Part shown: one piece after another, positions 34,545 to 42,933 of the stretch
Layout of the letters: each line of letters begins with the position of its first letter
How positions within the stretch are numbered: position 1 is the stretch's first letter
Source: JAEUMY01 sp031394355
Lineage (GTDB): Bacteria > Pseudomonadota > Gammaproteobacteria > Burkholderiales > Usitatibacteraceae
Direction of reading: 5' to 3'
DNA length: 64,000 bases
Assembly (NCBI GenBank): GCA_031394355.1
Contig: JANNSU010000022.1
Location: 1-64,000 of the forward strand
Notes under the pieces: generated by a model
The model's input: only the letters and a program-made list of their open reading frames with translations
Databases searched by the model: none
What the model was told of the DNA's origin: nothing
Program-made: the position numbers and the translations under genes

Positions 34545-35396
34545 TCAAATCGTCAGCCCGGATCGCTGCGCATCGTCCAGTCGACCGAGCAGCGGCGCCA
34601 AGTCCAGTCTGGTTGCGGCTTTCAACCGACCGACGCGTCGCACCAGCGCCGCGCGAGACAATTGGATCGAGGGCCCCACGGCAGCGAACACGATGGTATT
34701 GCCATCCGCAGTTTCAGGCAGCGCGCAGACCCGGTTGTCAAAGGCGTCAAGAATCCGTTCGACGCCAAGCGGCTTTCCATCGCGACGCCGGAGCAGATTC
34801 ACGACGAGCACGCCTTGCTTGGACAAACGCTCCCGGCAGTGCGCGTAAAAGCGCCGCGCATTGAGTGCGCCCGGCTTCGCATCGGCATCGAAACCATCAA
34901 TGAAAATGAGGTCGAACATTCCGCCTTCCGCCTCGCCGATCCAGCGCGCGCCGTCTGCCACCTCGATGCGAATATTGCCCGCGGCTTGCTTGGGGCGATT
35001 CTCTGGTCCGTTCCGGACCGCCTTCGGCGTCCAGCCGGCATTCACCGGATGCCGGCTAGTCGCATTGGGACGAAAGCGGAACGACTGCGACGCGAGGTGC
35101 ACGATGCGCGGATCAATCTCGATGATGGTCTGCTGGCAGGATGGGCGATACCGTTGCAGGAACTTGGCCAGCGATGCGGTGCCAAGTCCGATATGCAACG
35201 CATTGCGCGGCCAAGGGCTCGACCCTGCGCCGCTTCGCAACAACAGCGCCGCCATCATGTCCTGCGTGTAGTCCAGTACCAGCTCGGTCGGCCGCGACAT
35301 GCGCATCGCACCCTGCACCCACGGCGTGCCGAAGTGCAGATAGCGCACTCCCTGTTCTTCGCTCAGGATGAGCGCGTACCGAGGCGGCTTGCTCAT
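34545..35396 (-). CDS. Spermidine synthase-like methyltransferase-fold protein, with an in-frame repeat insertion
   Basis: 283-residue SpeE-like protein from the ATG at 35396. The Rossmann motifs are HIGLGTASLAKFL, IIEIDPRIVHLA, EVADGARWI and DLIFIDGFDA. The true aminopropyltransferase motif (DSTDP) is replaced by DGFDA, so this is a SpeE-like protein of uncertain reaction. Residues about 111-144 have no place in the fold: they are translated from a 98-bp element (34967-35064). The stretch lies between the acidic loop after beta-2 and IRIEVADG, where relatives have only a few residues. The frame is kept because the extra 84 bases equal 28 codons. Confidence 0.85.
   Translation of the reverse strand: MSKPPRYALILSEEQGVRYLHFGTPWVQGAMRMSRPTELVLDYTQDMMAALLLRSGAGSSPWPRNALHIGLGTASLAKFLQRYRPSCQQTIIEIDPRIVHLASQSFRFRPNATSRHPVNAGWTPKAVRNGPENRPKQAAGNIRIEVADGARWIGEAEGGMFDLIFIDGFDADAKPGALNARRFYAHCRERLSKQGVLVVNLLRRRDGKPLGVERILDAFDNRVCALPETADGNTIVFAAVGPSIQLSRAALVRRVGRLKAATRLDLAPLLGRLDDAQRSGLTI
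34967..35064 (+). mobile_element. 98-bp structured element, copy A, inside a gene
   Basis: TGCGAATATTG at 34967, core GGACCGCCTTCGGCGTCC at 35015-35032 (48 bases in), right hairpin AGCCGGCAT/ATGCCGGCT, end CTAGTCGCA at 35064: 98 bp. It lies antisense and in frame within the SpeE-like gene. Removing 34977-35060 would leave TGCGAATATTCGCA and keep the reading frame. Confidence 0.85.
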
Positions 35397-35614
35397 CAGA
35401 CTTGCCCCGCCATCCTGGGCCCCGCCAAAGTCTGGCCTGCAAGATACCCAGCTGCCATCACGTCCAGCATGAATTGCCCCCGTCCGTTGCGTTGCAGAAA
35501 GCCTGTCGCAAGTGTCCCACGGCCGAACGATTGTCGCCGACCGTTGTAAAGCAGGCACCTGACAGCGGCGCTATACTCTGCCCCCCACGTTTTCGCCCGG
35601 CAAATCCCTAAGCC

Positions 35615-36421
35615 ATGAACCACTGGTGCGGCGCGGCAATCCGCGTCCTGTCCATTTTGAGTGTGTCCGTGACCCTGCCCACGTCCGTAGTGGCTCAGAG
35701 TCATTTCACGCTGGACGTGCTGGCTGTTGATGCGGCACCCGGTGCATTGCCGCGCGCAGCGTATGCCGAACTCGTTGCACATCTGGACGATACACTCGCC
35801 GCCCGATTCACCCTGCGGGTCGTGCCGACGCGCCGTGCGTTGGCGCAAACGCTGACCGGCCCGACTCCACCGCATTTCGTGCTGACCGACGGAGTTGCAC
35901 CCCTGCCATCGCGTGATTACACCGTGATGCACACGTCACCTGAACGATTGACCGCCGTGTTTCTGGTGCCGGCATCCAGCCCATTGCAGTCGATAAAGGC
36001 GCTGCACGGCCGCAAGGTGCTGGGCAACCGCGATCACGCCGTGGCGGAACTGGCTTCGCGGCTGCTGCGTCTGCATGCCGTGGAGGTGAATCTCGGCGGC
36101 GGCAGCCTGCACAGTGAAGAGGCGCTCGCGCGGCATTACGCGCAGTTCCCGGGCCGGGATGCGCTACTCACGTCGCTGCATACCGCCGAGTCCCTGATGG
36201 CACGCCATCCTGATCTCTTCCGCCTGCTGCCTGAACGCGAATCCGTGCCACGCTGGGTGCTGGCCGGCCGCAGCACTTTGCCGGACGGTGTGAGTGACGG
36301 GCTGCTGGCAGCGCTGCGCGAAACCTCCAGCGAGCTGTCACCTGCCTCGCGGAAGCTCCTGCCTGCATTCCGCCGCGCGCCTCGGGAACCGCTGGCTGCA
36401 GGCGTCGCGCTGGGCCGCTGA
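35615..36421 (+). CDS. PhnD-like periplasmic substrate-binding protein
   Basis: 268-residue exported protein. The signal peptide ends SVVAQ. It has a type 2 periplasmic-binding fold of the PhnD/phosphonate class, seen in LRVVPTRRALAQTL, FVLTDG, LTAVFLVPASSPLQSIKALHGRKVLGNRD and GRDALLTSLHTAESLM. No permease or ATPase gene is next to it, so it may feed another transporter or a sensor protein. Divergent from the SpeE-like gene, convergent with the NYN gene. Confidence 0.75.
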   Translation: MNHWCGAAIRVLSILSVSVTLPTSVVAQSHFTLDVLAVDAAPGALPRAAYAELVAHLDDTLAARFTLRVVPTRRALAQTLTGPTPPHFVLTDGVAPLPSRDYTVMHTSPERLTAVFLVPASSPLQSIKALHGRKVLGNRDHAVAELASRLLRLHAVEVNLGGGSLHSEEALARHYAQFPGRDALLTSLHTAESLMARHPDLFRLLPERESVPRWVLAGRSTLPDGVSDGLLAALRETSSELSPASRKLLPAFRRAPREPLAAGVALGR

Positions 36422-36434
36422 TCCTGCGCCGCGG

Positions 36435-37250
36435 CTAGCCCGCCAGCCGCACGATGTAGCCGCCCTTGTCCTGCTTCTCCAGCACGATCAGCTTGCCGCG
36501 TTCCGCCTCTTCCAGCAATCCGCTGAAGCTCTTGAAACCGTAGTAGCTTTCGTTGAAGCCGGGTTTGCGCCGTTTCAGCGTCTGCTTGATCATCGAGCCC
36601 CAGATCTTTTCATCGTCGCCACGCTCCGCAGTGAGTGCCTCCAGCGTCTCCAGCACCAGATCGAAGGCTTCCTGCTGACGATCGCTGTCGGCGTCCTCCT
36701 TGAGCACTTTGGTCTTCGACGTAGCGGGCTTGGGCACCACTTTCTTCTGTGCGCGCTTCTTCTTCGCCTCGTCCTCGCGCACCAGATCGTCGTAGAAGAT
36801 GAACTCGTCGCAGTTGGCCATGAGCAGATCAGACGTGCTCTGCTTCACGCCCACGCCAATGACGGTCTTGTTGTTCTCGCGCAGCTTCGATACCAGCGGC
36901 GAGAAGTCGGAGTCGCCGCTGATGATGACAAACGTGTCGACGTGGGCCTTGGTGTAGCAGAGGTCCAGCGCATCCACCACCATGCGGATGTCAGCCGAAT
37001 TCTTGCCGCTCTGGCGCACATGCGGAATCTCGATCAGCTCGAACGCAGCCTCATGCATGCCGGCCTTGAAATCCTTGTACCGTTGCCAGTCGCAATAGGC
37101 TTTCTTGACCACGATGCTGCCCTTCAGCAAGAGCCGCTCCAGCACGCGCTTGATATCGAAGTCGGCATACTTCGCGTCGCGCACGCCGATTGCCACGTTC
37201 TCGAAGTCGCAGAAGAGGGCCATGTTGTTGATGTCAGGAGTAGATGCCAT
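36435..37250 (-). CDS. NYN-domain (LabA/PIN-like) RNase with C-terminal OST-HTH-like domain
   Basis: 271-residue protein from the ATG at 37250. The NYN domain has its acidic residues in FCDFENVA (Asp), SADIRMVVDAL and ISGDSDFSPLV, as in LabA and human MARF1. A Lys-rich linker (about 165-195) leads to a C-terminal module (WGSMIKQTLKRRKPGFNESYYGFKSFSGLLEEAE) of the OST-HTH/LOTUS type, which binds RNA. It is expected to be an RNA nuclease. The leader holds five GGGGACT heptamers and, further up, a palindrome. Confidence 0.88.
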   Translation of the reverse strand: MASTPDINNMALFCDFENVAIGVRDAKYADFDIKRVLERLLLKGSIVVKKAYCDWQRYKDFKAGMHEAAFELIEIPHVRQSGKNSADIRMVVDALDLCYTKAHVDTFVIISGDSDFSPLVSKLRENNKTVIGVGVKQSTSDLLMANCDEFIFYDDLVREDEAKKKRAQKKVVPKPATSKTKVLKEDADSDRQQEAFDLVLETLEALTAERGDDEKIWGSMIKQTLKRRKPGFNESYYGFKSFSGLLEEAERGKLIVLEKQDKGGYIVRLAG

Positions 37251-37274
37251 TGGAGACTTTCTGGGGCTGAGGCT

Positions 37275-37313
37275 GGGGACTGGGGACTGGGGACTGGGGA
37301 CTGGGGACTGGGT
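37275..37313. repeat. Heptamer array (GGGGACT)5
   Basis: Five exact GGGGACT units plus a partial one, 25-63 bases upstream of the NYN gene start. Confidence 0.95.
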
Positions 37314-37374
37314 GGGATTATCCACGATGCCACGCATTCGCTTCGGCCTCAATGAAGAGGGACCGACAACAATT

Positions 37375-37386
37375 GCGAATATTCGC
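37375..37386. repeat. GCGAATATTCGC palindrome, site 12
   Basis: Full 14-mer within the 16-bp palindrome TTGCGAATATTCGCAA, between the VOC gene stop and the NYN gene leader. Confidence 0.97.
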
Positions 37387-37429
37387 AAGACCCGGTCTCT
37401 GGCACCAATCAGGATTTCACAACACCGCG

Positions 37430-37834
37430 TTACCCGCCCGTTGCCGGCGGCCCGATCAAGTCCCACAAGTTGCCATACAAATCCTGAAAGACGGCAACCG
37501 TGCCATAGGGCTCGTTGCGCGGCTCTCGCACGAAGGCCACGCCGCGCGCGCGGTAGCATTCGTAGTCCCGCCAGAAGTCATCGGTAGAGAGAAACAGGAA
37601 TACCCGACCGCCCGTTTGCGTACCGATGCGGCTCTCCTGCTCCGGTGTGGATGCCTTGGCGAGCAGCAAACGGCTCTCGGTCGCGCCGCGGGGTGTCACG
37701 ATCACCCAGCGCTTCGACTGCGCCGGGATGAACGTGTCTTCCAGAAGCTCGAAGCCGAGCGTGTCGACAAAGAACCGGATCGCTTCGTCATAGTCGCGCA
37801 CCACCAGCGACACCAGCCCCAAGGATTGCTTCAT
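37430..37834 (-). CDS. VOC (glyoxalase/bleomycin resistance) family protein
   Basis: 134-residue single VOC domain: LGLVSLVVRDYDEAIRFFVDTLGFELLED at the start and VAVFQDLYGNLWDLIG at the end, with the metal-site Glu replaced by Asp near the C-terminus. Its start overlaps the CYTH gene stop by four bases, so the two form an operon. The substrate is unknown. Confidence 0.85.
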   Translation of the reverse strand: MKQSLGLVSLVVRDYDEAIRFFVDTLGFELLEDTFIPAQSKRWVIVTPRGATESRLLLAKASTPEQESRIGTQTGGRVFLFLSTDDFWRDYECYRARGVAFVREPRNEPYGTVAVFQDLYGNLWDLIGPPATGG

Positions 37835-38379
37835 CGCCGTGCCCTGCCTGCCGGTGCCGAAGAGGGGTCTTGCGCCGCCAGCAGATCGAGATAGGCCCCC
37901 TTGACCAGCATCGCGTCGCCGATATCCAACGCCGCCATGATCTGGCGGGCTTCTTCCACGCCGGCCTCGATTGGCTCATCGTCGGTGAGGACGACTTCCA
38001 GCTCGAGGAAGTCGCCCAATCCTTCCACCCGGTCCACGTGAATCCGCGTTCGACCCATGAAGTAAAGCGTGCGCTGCTTCCGGACCCGTCCAAGCTCGCC
38101 ACAGGCCAGCGTGAGCGCCTGGCGCAGAGCGTCCGGCGCGTTCGTGGGCGAGAGCACATAGACCGACTCCTTCGGCCCCTCGTCATCGGCGCGCCGGTAG
38201 GCGACCAGCACGCCCGTGCCATCGCCAAACTCGCGGAGCTTCAGCCGCGCGTTCGCAGAATTGAAGAACGTATCGTCCTGGGAGATTTCCGTCGGGCCTG
38301 CAGTGGCGAACTGGCGCACGCGCGAGAGCAACTGTGCGCGATCCGCCACTCTCGCCTTGATTTCAACGTTTCGCGCCAT
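37831..38379 (-). CDS. CYTH-domain protein (class IV adenylate cyclase/ThTPase-like)
   Basis: 182-residue CYTH protein. Start MARNVEIKARV has the EIK part of the ExExK signature; further acidic and basic strands (RLKLREF, KRTLYFMGRTRIHVDRVEGLGDFLELEVVL) line the triphosphate tunnel. Proteins of this type cleave or cyclise nucleoside or organic triphosphates. It is coupled to the downstream VOC gene. Confidence 0.86.
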   Translation of the reverse strand: MARNVEIKARVADRAQLLSRVRQFATAGPTEISQDDTFFNSANARLKLREFGDGTGVLVAYRRADDEGPKESVYVLSPTNAPDALRQALTLACGELGRVRKQRTLYFMGRTRIHVDRVEGLGDFLELEVVLTDDEPIEAGVEEARQIMAALDIGDAMLVKGAYLDLLAAQDPSSAPAGRARR

Positions 38380-38493
38380 GTGGCTACCCTTGCTGTGAAC
38401 TGCGCAGTCTTGCTGCAGACCTGCGGCTGATGTGCGGCATCATTATCAGCCGGGTCGCCGCAGGGAGTGCCGAATCAGGTCGTCGCGTGCAGA

Positions 38494-39057
38494 TCAATAG
38501 AACAGATTCGCGCCAAAGTCGGGAATCTTTCCGTCTTTGACTTCCTGGCTCCATTGATCCAGCTTGCCGGGGTGCATCTCCCAGAACTTGCGGCACAGTT
38601 CAAAGTACTCCAACACGACTTGCTTCTCCCCCTTCAGCAGCAGGTCTTTCGCCAGGCTCATGTTCGGACCAAAGCTCCCCAGCACTGGAGAGCCAGGCAC
38701 CTTGCCTGACTCAAGCAGATACCGCTTGCCTTCGTCCACGCGGCCTTCGCTCATTGCAACTCGTCCCAGAACCCAATTGGCGGCATGCGTTGCATCAGCG
38801 TGATGCCAATGCGTCTTGAACTGAGGGAGCAGGGACATCAGCTCTGTCGCGAACTTCTTCGCGTCCTCATTCCTGCCGATGTTGGCGCTCTCCTTCGCCG
38901 CGTCAGTCAGGGCGATGAACCGTTGATCCGGGGCCTGCGCTGCCGCCAACGTGGCAATCGATCGCTGATGACGCTGAGCGTCTGTCAAGGGTGCGGGCCG
39001 TTCGCAAGCGAGCAGCAGGCTGCAGAGGAAAAGGGTGGCAATGTGTCGCATGCGCAT
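38494..39057 (-). CDS. Hypothetical lipoprotein
   Basis: 187-residue exported protein not assigned to a family. A lipoprotein signal is clear (LFLCSLLLACE). The mature part is mostly helical, repeat-like (RVDEGKRYLLESGKV, LAKDLLLKGEKQVVLEYFELCRKFW), which suggests TPR-type helices. Alternative start at 39051. Confidence 0.75.
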   Translation of the reverse strand: MRMRHIATLFLCSLLLACERPAPLTDAQRHQRSIATLAAAQAPDQRFIALTDAAKESANIGRNEDAKKFATELMSLLPQFKTHWHHADATHAANWVLGRVAMSEGRVDEGKRYLLESGKVPGSPVLGSFGPNMSLAKDLLLKGEKQVVLEYFELCRKFWEMHPGKLDQWSQEVKDGKIPDFGANLFY

Positions 39058-39357
39058 GCTCGTGAAAGGGTCTGACGCCGTGATGGGAAAGTGAGCCGCC
39101 ACTGGCTCACCATGCGGAGATGGGCGGGCGGGACCGAACGCGTTGCCATGATACGTCAGCGAGGTAACGGCGGTCTCAAGCAGATTGACCCACGGTACGG
39201 CGCTTCGTGCATGCAGAGGCCGCGTTCCAGACATCGCAAGAGCGAACCGTGTTGTTGATATCGGAAGTGAAGGTCACGGGAATCTCTCCGGTGCGGGGGC
39301 TGGATGGCGCTATCCATGATGCGCGTACAATTCGCCCTTAATGAAAAGGAACTCACC

Positions 39358-39735
39358 ATGAGCATGAAACTTACCGATCTGATGAAGCACAAGGGCAAGA
39401 AAATAGAAGGCCGCATGGGCGGTCCGGCACCTGACCGTTTTGGCAAGGGTGCCAACGCCGTGGTCGACAAGAAGGCGCAGCGCAAAATTGACCAGGAAGC
39501 AGGGCTGGTCCCGTTCGCGGTGAAGCTGCACGCCGATGTCGTGAAACAGCTTCATGCGCTGGCGCAGGAGCGTCAAGTGTCGCTGAACGAGCTCACTGCC
39601 GAGCTGCTCGCCACTGCATTGGGTCACCCCGCTGGCAACCCCGCACCAGCCAAGGCGGCTGCCAAGCCTCAAGCCAAGGCGGATGATGCCGCTGCAGCAA
39701 AACCGCCAGCGAAAAAGCCCGCCGCCAAGAAGTAA
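39358..39735 (+). CDS. Small putative ribbon-helix-helix protein with Lys/Ala-rich tail
   Basis: 125-residue basic protein. AAGGA lies nine bases before the ATG at 39358. Residues 50-92 (VPFAVKLHADVVKQL, then ERQVSLNELTAELLATAL) look like a ribbon-helix-helix fold. The last 30 residues are Ala/Lys/Pro-rich (ending AKPPAKKPAAKK), as in histone-H1-like bacterial nucleoid proteins. The combination suggests a DNA-binding protein, possibly architectural; this is inference. No close family was recognised. Confidence 0.75.
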   Translation: MSMKLTDLMKHKGKKIEGRMGGPAPDRFGKGANAVVDKKAQRKIDQEAGLVPFAVKLHADVVKQLHALAQERQVSLNELTAELLATALGHPAGNPAPAKAAAKPQAKADDAAAAKPPAKKPAAKK

Positions 39736-39787
39736 TCGACGACGACGCCGCGGACTCGAATGCCGCAGCGAGCCCTCGCCCCGGGAC

Positions 39788-40171
39788 TCACGCCGCCTTG
39801 GCAACCTCGATGAGATTGCCGTCCGGGTCGCGGAAGTAGACGGACACTATCGGCCCCGTCGCACCCGTGCGTGGAACCGGTCCCGCCTCGATCGCCACGC
39901 CGTGCGAAGCGAGGTGGCACACCACCTCGTCCAGTGGCGACAGGACGATGAAGCAGAGATCTGCCGAACCACGCGTGGGCACCGCTGCATGCGGCACGAT
40001 GGGCGCTGCAGCGGGATGCAGGTTGATCTTCTGATCGCCGAACGCGACGGCGCGCCGACCCGGGCCGAAGGTCACTGCCTCCATGCCCAGCACGTCAACA
40101 TAGAACTTCACGCTGGCCTCGACATCGGCCACGGTCAACACGAGGTGATCGAGATGGTCAACTCGGATCAT
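39788..40171 (-). CDS. VOC family protein
   Basis: 127-residue VOC domain: IRVDHLDHLVLTVADVEASVKFYVDVLGMEAV with His near the start and YFRDPDGNLIEV at the end with a metal-site Glu. Function unknown. Overlaps the DUF1697 gene by 14 bases. Confidence 0.86.
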   Translation of the reverse strand: MIRVDHLDHLVLTVADVEASVKFYVDVLGMEAVTFGPGRRAVAFGDQKINLHPAAAPIVPHAAVPTRGSADLCFIVLSPLDEVVCHLASHGVAIEAGPVPRTGATGPIVSVYFRDPDGNLIEVAKAA

Positions 40172-40721
40172 GGCTCACCATCGCGTTCAGTTTGCCCACG
40201 GTGGCCCAGTTGCGGGTGGTGACGGCGCGGCCTGGCTTGCCCAGCATCGCATTGGCAGCGGCGCTTTCCAGAATGCCGTCCGGGCACCAGAGATAGGCGG
40301 CCTCTGCGCCGATGTGGAAGCGATCTGTGCCGCGCACACTGTCGGCAATGGGTGCCAGGGCCCGCAACGTGGTGGCATCGGGCGCGAAGGCAACGAGCAG
40401 CCGCGATGCATCGGGTGCTTCTCCCGTCCAGGGATTGCCCGCCGCGATGCGCTGAAGCTCATCCGCGGATTTCACGATGACGGCGGCATCGACGCCCAGA
40501 TCATCAAGGATTGCCTTGCGAATATTCGCAGCATGCCTCGTCGCGGATGTCTTCCCCTTCGCCTCAAACACCGCATTGCCGCTGTTCAGCAGCGTGCGAA
40601 TATTCGCATAGCCGAGGTCGGACATCAGCGCCTTCCAGTCCGCCATGGGTACGCGCTTGGCCTTGCCGACGTTGACCCCGCGCAGCAGCGCGATGAAGGT
40701 GGGCACTACTTGTCCGACCAC
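40158..40721 (-). CDS. DUF1697 family protein
   Basis: 187-residue protein with the DUF1697 marks FIALLRGVNVGKAKRVPMADWKAL, RTLLNSGNAVFEA and TTRNWATVGKL. The family has no proven activity. Two palindrome sites lie inside, both read as ANIR: YANIRTLLNSGN (usual family sequence is close to YADVRTLLNSGN, so the site fits a natural slot) and HAANIRKAI. Confidence 0.86.
   Translation of the reverse strand: MVGQVVPTFIALLRGVNVGKAKRVPMADWKALMSDLGYANIRTLLNSGNAVFEAKGKTSATRHAANIRKAILDDLGVDAAVIVKSADELQRIAAGNPWTGEAPDASRLLVAFAPDATTLRALAPIADSVRGTDRFHIGAEAAYLWCPDGILESAAANAMLGKPGRAVTTRNWATVGKLNAMVSHDPS
40518..40529. repeat. GCGAATATTCGC palindrome, site 13
   Basis: Full 14-mer inside the DUF1697 gene, read as ANIR, 78 bases from site 14. 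Confidence 0.97.
40596..40607. repeat. GCGAATATTCGC palindrome, site 14
   Basis: Full 14-mer inside the DUF1697 gene, read as ANIR. Confidence 0.97.
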
Positions 40722-41059
40722 ACCGCCAGCTCATTGCCGCTGGGCTCGGTGAACTGGAAGCGGCGACCGCCGGGGAAGTCGAAGATGGGCTTCACGATCA
40801 CGCCGCCCGCCTCGGTCACGGCGCGCTCCGTCTCCTCCAGCCGCTCGCTGTAGAACACCAGCAGCGCGCCGCCCTGATCCTGGATCGAAGCCATCGGTGC
40901 GCGATAGAAGCCACCGTACAACCCCTGATGATCGAAGGCCACATAGTCAGGGCCATAGTCGGTGAACACCCAGCCAAACGCCTTGGCGAAGAATGCCTTG
41001 GTGGCCGCCAGGTCGCGGGCAGCGAATTCAACGTAGTCGAGTTTGTGGTGATGTTGCAT
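40706..41059 (-). CDS. VOC family protein
   Basis: 117-residue VOC domain protein from the ATG at 41059, preceded by AGGAG. LDYVEFAARDLAATKAFFAKAFGWVFTDYG and FQFTEPSGNELAVW are typical of the PhnB-like group, with His and Glu at the metal positions. It overlaps the DUF1697 gene start by 16 bases. Confidence 0.86.
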   Translation of the reverse strand: MQHHHKLDYVEFAARDLAATKAFFAKAFGWVFTDYGPDYVAFDHQGLYGGFYRAPMASIQDQGGALLVFYSERLEETERAVTEAGGVIVKPIFDFPGGRRFQFTEPSGNELAVWSDK

Positions 41060-41082
41060 TGTCGTCTCCTGATGGGGCGGAT

Positions 41083-41094
41083 GCGAATATTCGC
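41083..41094. repeat. GCGAATATTCGC palindrome, site 15
   Basis: Full 14-mer in an 18-bp near palindrome (ATGCGAATATTCGCAT core), 24 bases upstream of the VOC start. Confidence 0.97.
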
Positions 41095-41139
41095 ATGACA
41101 AAAGGAAAATTCTTCATCCATGAAATCACGTTCGACAAG

Positions 41140-41171
41140 TAGCCCGGATGCAGCGAAGCGAAATCCGGGAA
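41140..41171. repeat. REP-type GTAGCCCGGATGCAGCGAAG copy
   Basis: Single copy of the GTAGCCCGGAT...AATCCGGGA repeat between two minus-strand genes; pairs are at 5768-5837. Confidence 0.88.
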
Positions 41172-41233
41172 CACCCACACGAATGCACACACCTGTCCAG
41201 AGACCAACACCAATCCTCCCAACAAAGCTCTGA

Positions 41234-41785
41234 TCAACGAAGCCAGCCATTCACCCGCCGACACTCATACACAAACTCCCTGCATTGCTCGCCCTTGAAC
41301 ACCGCCGCCTGCTCGGCAACCTTGATGAACCTCGCGCGCTCCAGCACCCGGATCGAGCCGACATTGCGCGCATCCGTCACACCACGCACCCGCTGCATCG
41401 TCGGCCGATCGAAGAACAAACTCAATGCCAGCGTCAGCGCCCGCGTTGCATGGCCCCGACCCTGTGCGGCGTGACAGAGCGTGAAGCCCACCTCGGCCTC
41501 GGACTCATCGGCCGACAGGAACAGGCCGAGGTCGCCGATCAATTCGTCCGTCGACGCATCCGCGATCGCAAGCTGGATCCATTCGCCCGCGAGAAGCCCG
41601 GTGATGGATGCCATCTCTTCCACGAAGGTGTGTGCCTCCGAATCCGTCATCGCCAGCCAGCTTTGATACCACGCCAACTCTGCGTCCGACCGATACGCAA
41701 TAAACCGCAGCAGATCGAGCGCACGGAACCGGCGAACGCGGGTGCAATCCGATTGGACGGGTTCGAGTGTGTTGGTGGCATTCAT
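41234..41785 (-). CDS. GNAT acetyltransferase (RimJ/RimL type)
   Basis: 183-residue N-acetyltransferase. The acetyl-CoA motif is AAQGRGHATRALTLAL, followed by RVRGVTDARNVGSIRVLERARFI, typical of RimJ/RimL proteins that acetylate protein N-termini or small amines. Substrate unknown. Confidence 0.87.
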   Translation of the reverse strand: MNATNTLEPVQSDCTRVRRFRALDLLRFIAYRSDAELAWYQSWLAMTDSEAHTFVEEMASITGLLAGEWIQLAIADASTDELIGDLGLFLSADESEAEVGFTLCHAAQGRGHATRALTLALSLFFDRPTMQRVRGVTDARNVGSIRVLERARFIKVAEQAAVFKGEQCREFVYECRRVNGWLR

Positions 41786-41977
41786 GTTGCAGCATCAACC
41801 TTCCAGCGACTCAGTTGCGGAGAATACCGTCCTCGGCCCACTCTTTTGCAAGCTCATCGATCCCTTGGTTTCCCGCTCCCCGTCGTCTGAATCAGACCAC
41901 GAATACATGGGGAAGCGTATCGAATTGGCGAAGCAAGACAGAGTCGGCTTGCATGGCGGGAAAGAAAACGGTGCACC
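41786..41977. other. Gap between two GNAT genes
   Basis: About 190 bases with no gene, repeat or clear terminator seen. Slightly lower GC than the flanks. Confidence 0.4.
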
Positions 41978-42436
41978 TCACGAACGCTTGCGGAGGAAGA
42001 GCCGAATGGTGGGTGCAAAGTCGCGATTGCACGCGCCGAGCTTGGAAGCGAGCGCGCAGGGAATATCGTGGCCCGCCTCCACTGGCGTGAAGCCGAAGCG
42101 CATGTAGAACGGCTCCAGATGCGTCAACGGGATGCAGTACAGCAAGCGGTGAGTTGAACGCTCAACCAGCGCTGCCACGATGCGGTCTGCCACGCCTTCG
42201 CCGCGATGTGCTGGCAGCACGTAGATGCCGGACAACTCCGCCATACCTTCGTCGCCGCCATCGGCCACAGGCACCAGCCTGCCAATGCCGGCGCGCATGG
42301 TCGCGCCATCGGGGCCAGGCACGTCGGCAACGATCAGCAGCTGATCGGGTGACGATGGGCGGAAGCCCGCCTCGGCGTAGCAGGCATTGGCCCAGTCGAA
42401 CTCATCGGGCCGCATGTCGCGAATGACGATGCTCAC
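41978..42436 (-). CDS. GNAT acetyltransferase
   Basis: 152-residue GNAT protein. GTG at 42436 is chosen because GGAGAGGA lies just before it; a GTG at 42478 is also open. Motifs: IVIRDMRPDEFDWANACYAEAGF, LSGIYVLPAHRGEGVADRIVAAL (acetyl-CoA loop) and FYMRFGFTP. Substrate unknown. Confidence 0.82.
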   Translation of the reverse strand: MSIVIRDMRPDEFDWANACYAEAGFRPSSPDQLLIVADVPGPDGATMRAGIGRLVPVADGGDEGMAELSGIYVLPAHRGEGVADRIVAALVERSTHRLLYCIPLTHLEPFYMRFGFTPVEAGHDIPCALASKLGACNRDFAPTIRLFLRKRS

Positions 42437-42504
42437 ATTCCTCTCCACGTCAGGACTTCGCGTGTCGGCTGAATCCACTTCCCGCTATCCACCAGGCGAT
42501 GTGC

Positions 42505-42897
42505 TCATTGCTTCGGTGAATCGGCGCGCGGCATCTGCACGATCTGCAATTCATTCTCGGCCGGGTCCCGAAGTGTGGCCAGCACGCCGCCCCATTCCTG
42601 CGCTTCAGGCAGACCAGTGAACACCACACCCAGCGCCGCGAGTCGTGCATGTGTCGCACGCACATCATCGACGGCGAACGAAGCGCCCGTGAAGCGGCCA
42701 ACGAGTGCGCGATCTTCCGGTGGTGCATCCTGCATCACTACCTCGACAACCAATTGCACCGCGCCCGGCTCGAACACGCAATAGCCGAATTCGGCACCAC
42801 CGGCAACGCGGGGGAGGCCCAGCAAGTCTTCGTAGAAATTTTGCGCCGCGACGAGATCGGTCACGAATATTCGCAGCGTGGAGAGCTTCATCGGCAT
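42505..42897 (-). CDS. VOC family protein
   Basis: 130-residue VOC domain: LRIFVTDLVAAQNFYEDLLGLPRV and LRDPAENELQIVQ. The RIF of the first strand comes from a one-mismatch palindrome (42863-42874, ACGAATATTCGC). Fourth VOC gene within 5.5 kb. Confidence 0.85.
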   Translation of the reverse strand: MPMKLSTLRIFVTDLVAAQNFYEDLLGLPRVAGGAEFGYCVFEPGAVQLVVEVVMQDAPPEDRALVGRFTGASFAVDDVRATHARLAALGVVFTGLPEAQEWGGVLATLRDPAENELQIVQMPRADSPKQ

Positions 42898-42933
42898 GGT
42901 GGACTTTCCAATTGGCTGGTGGTCATTCTGCGC

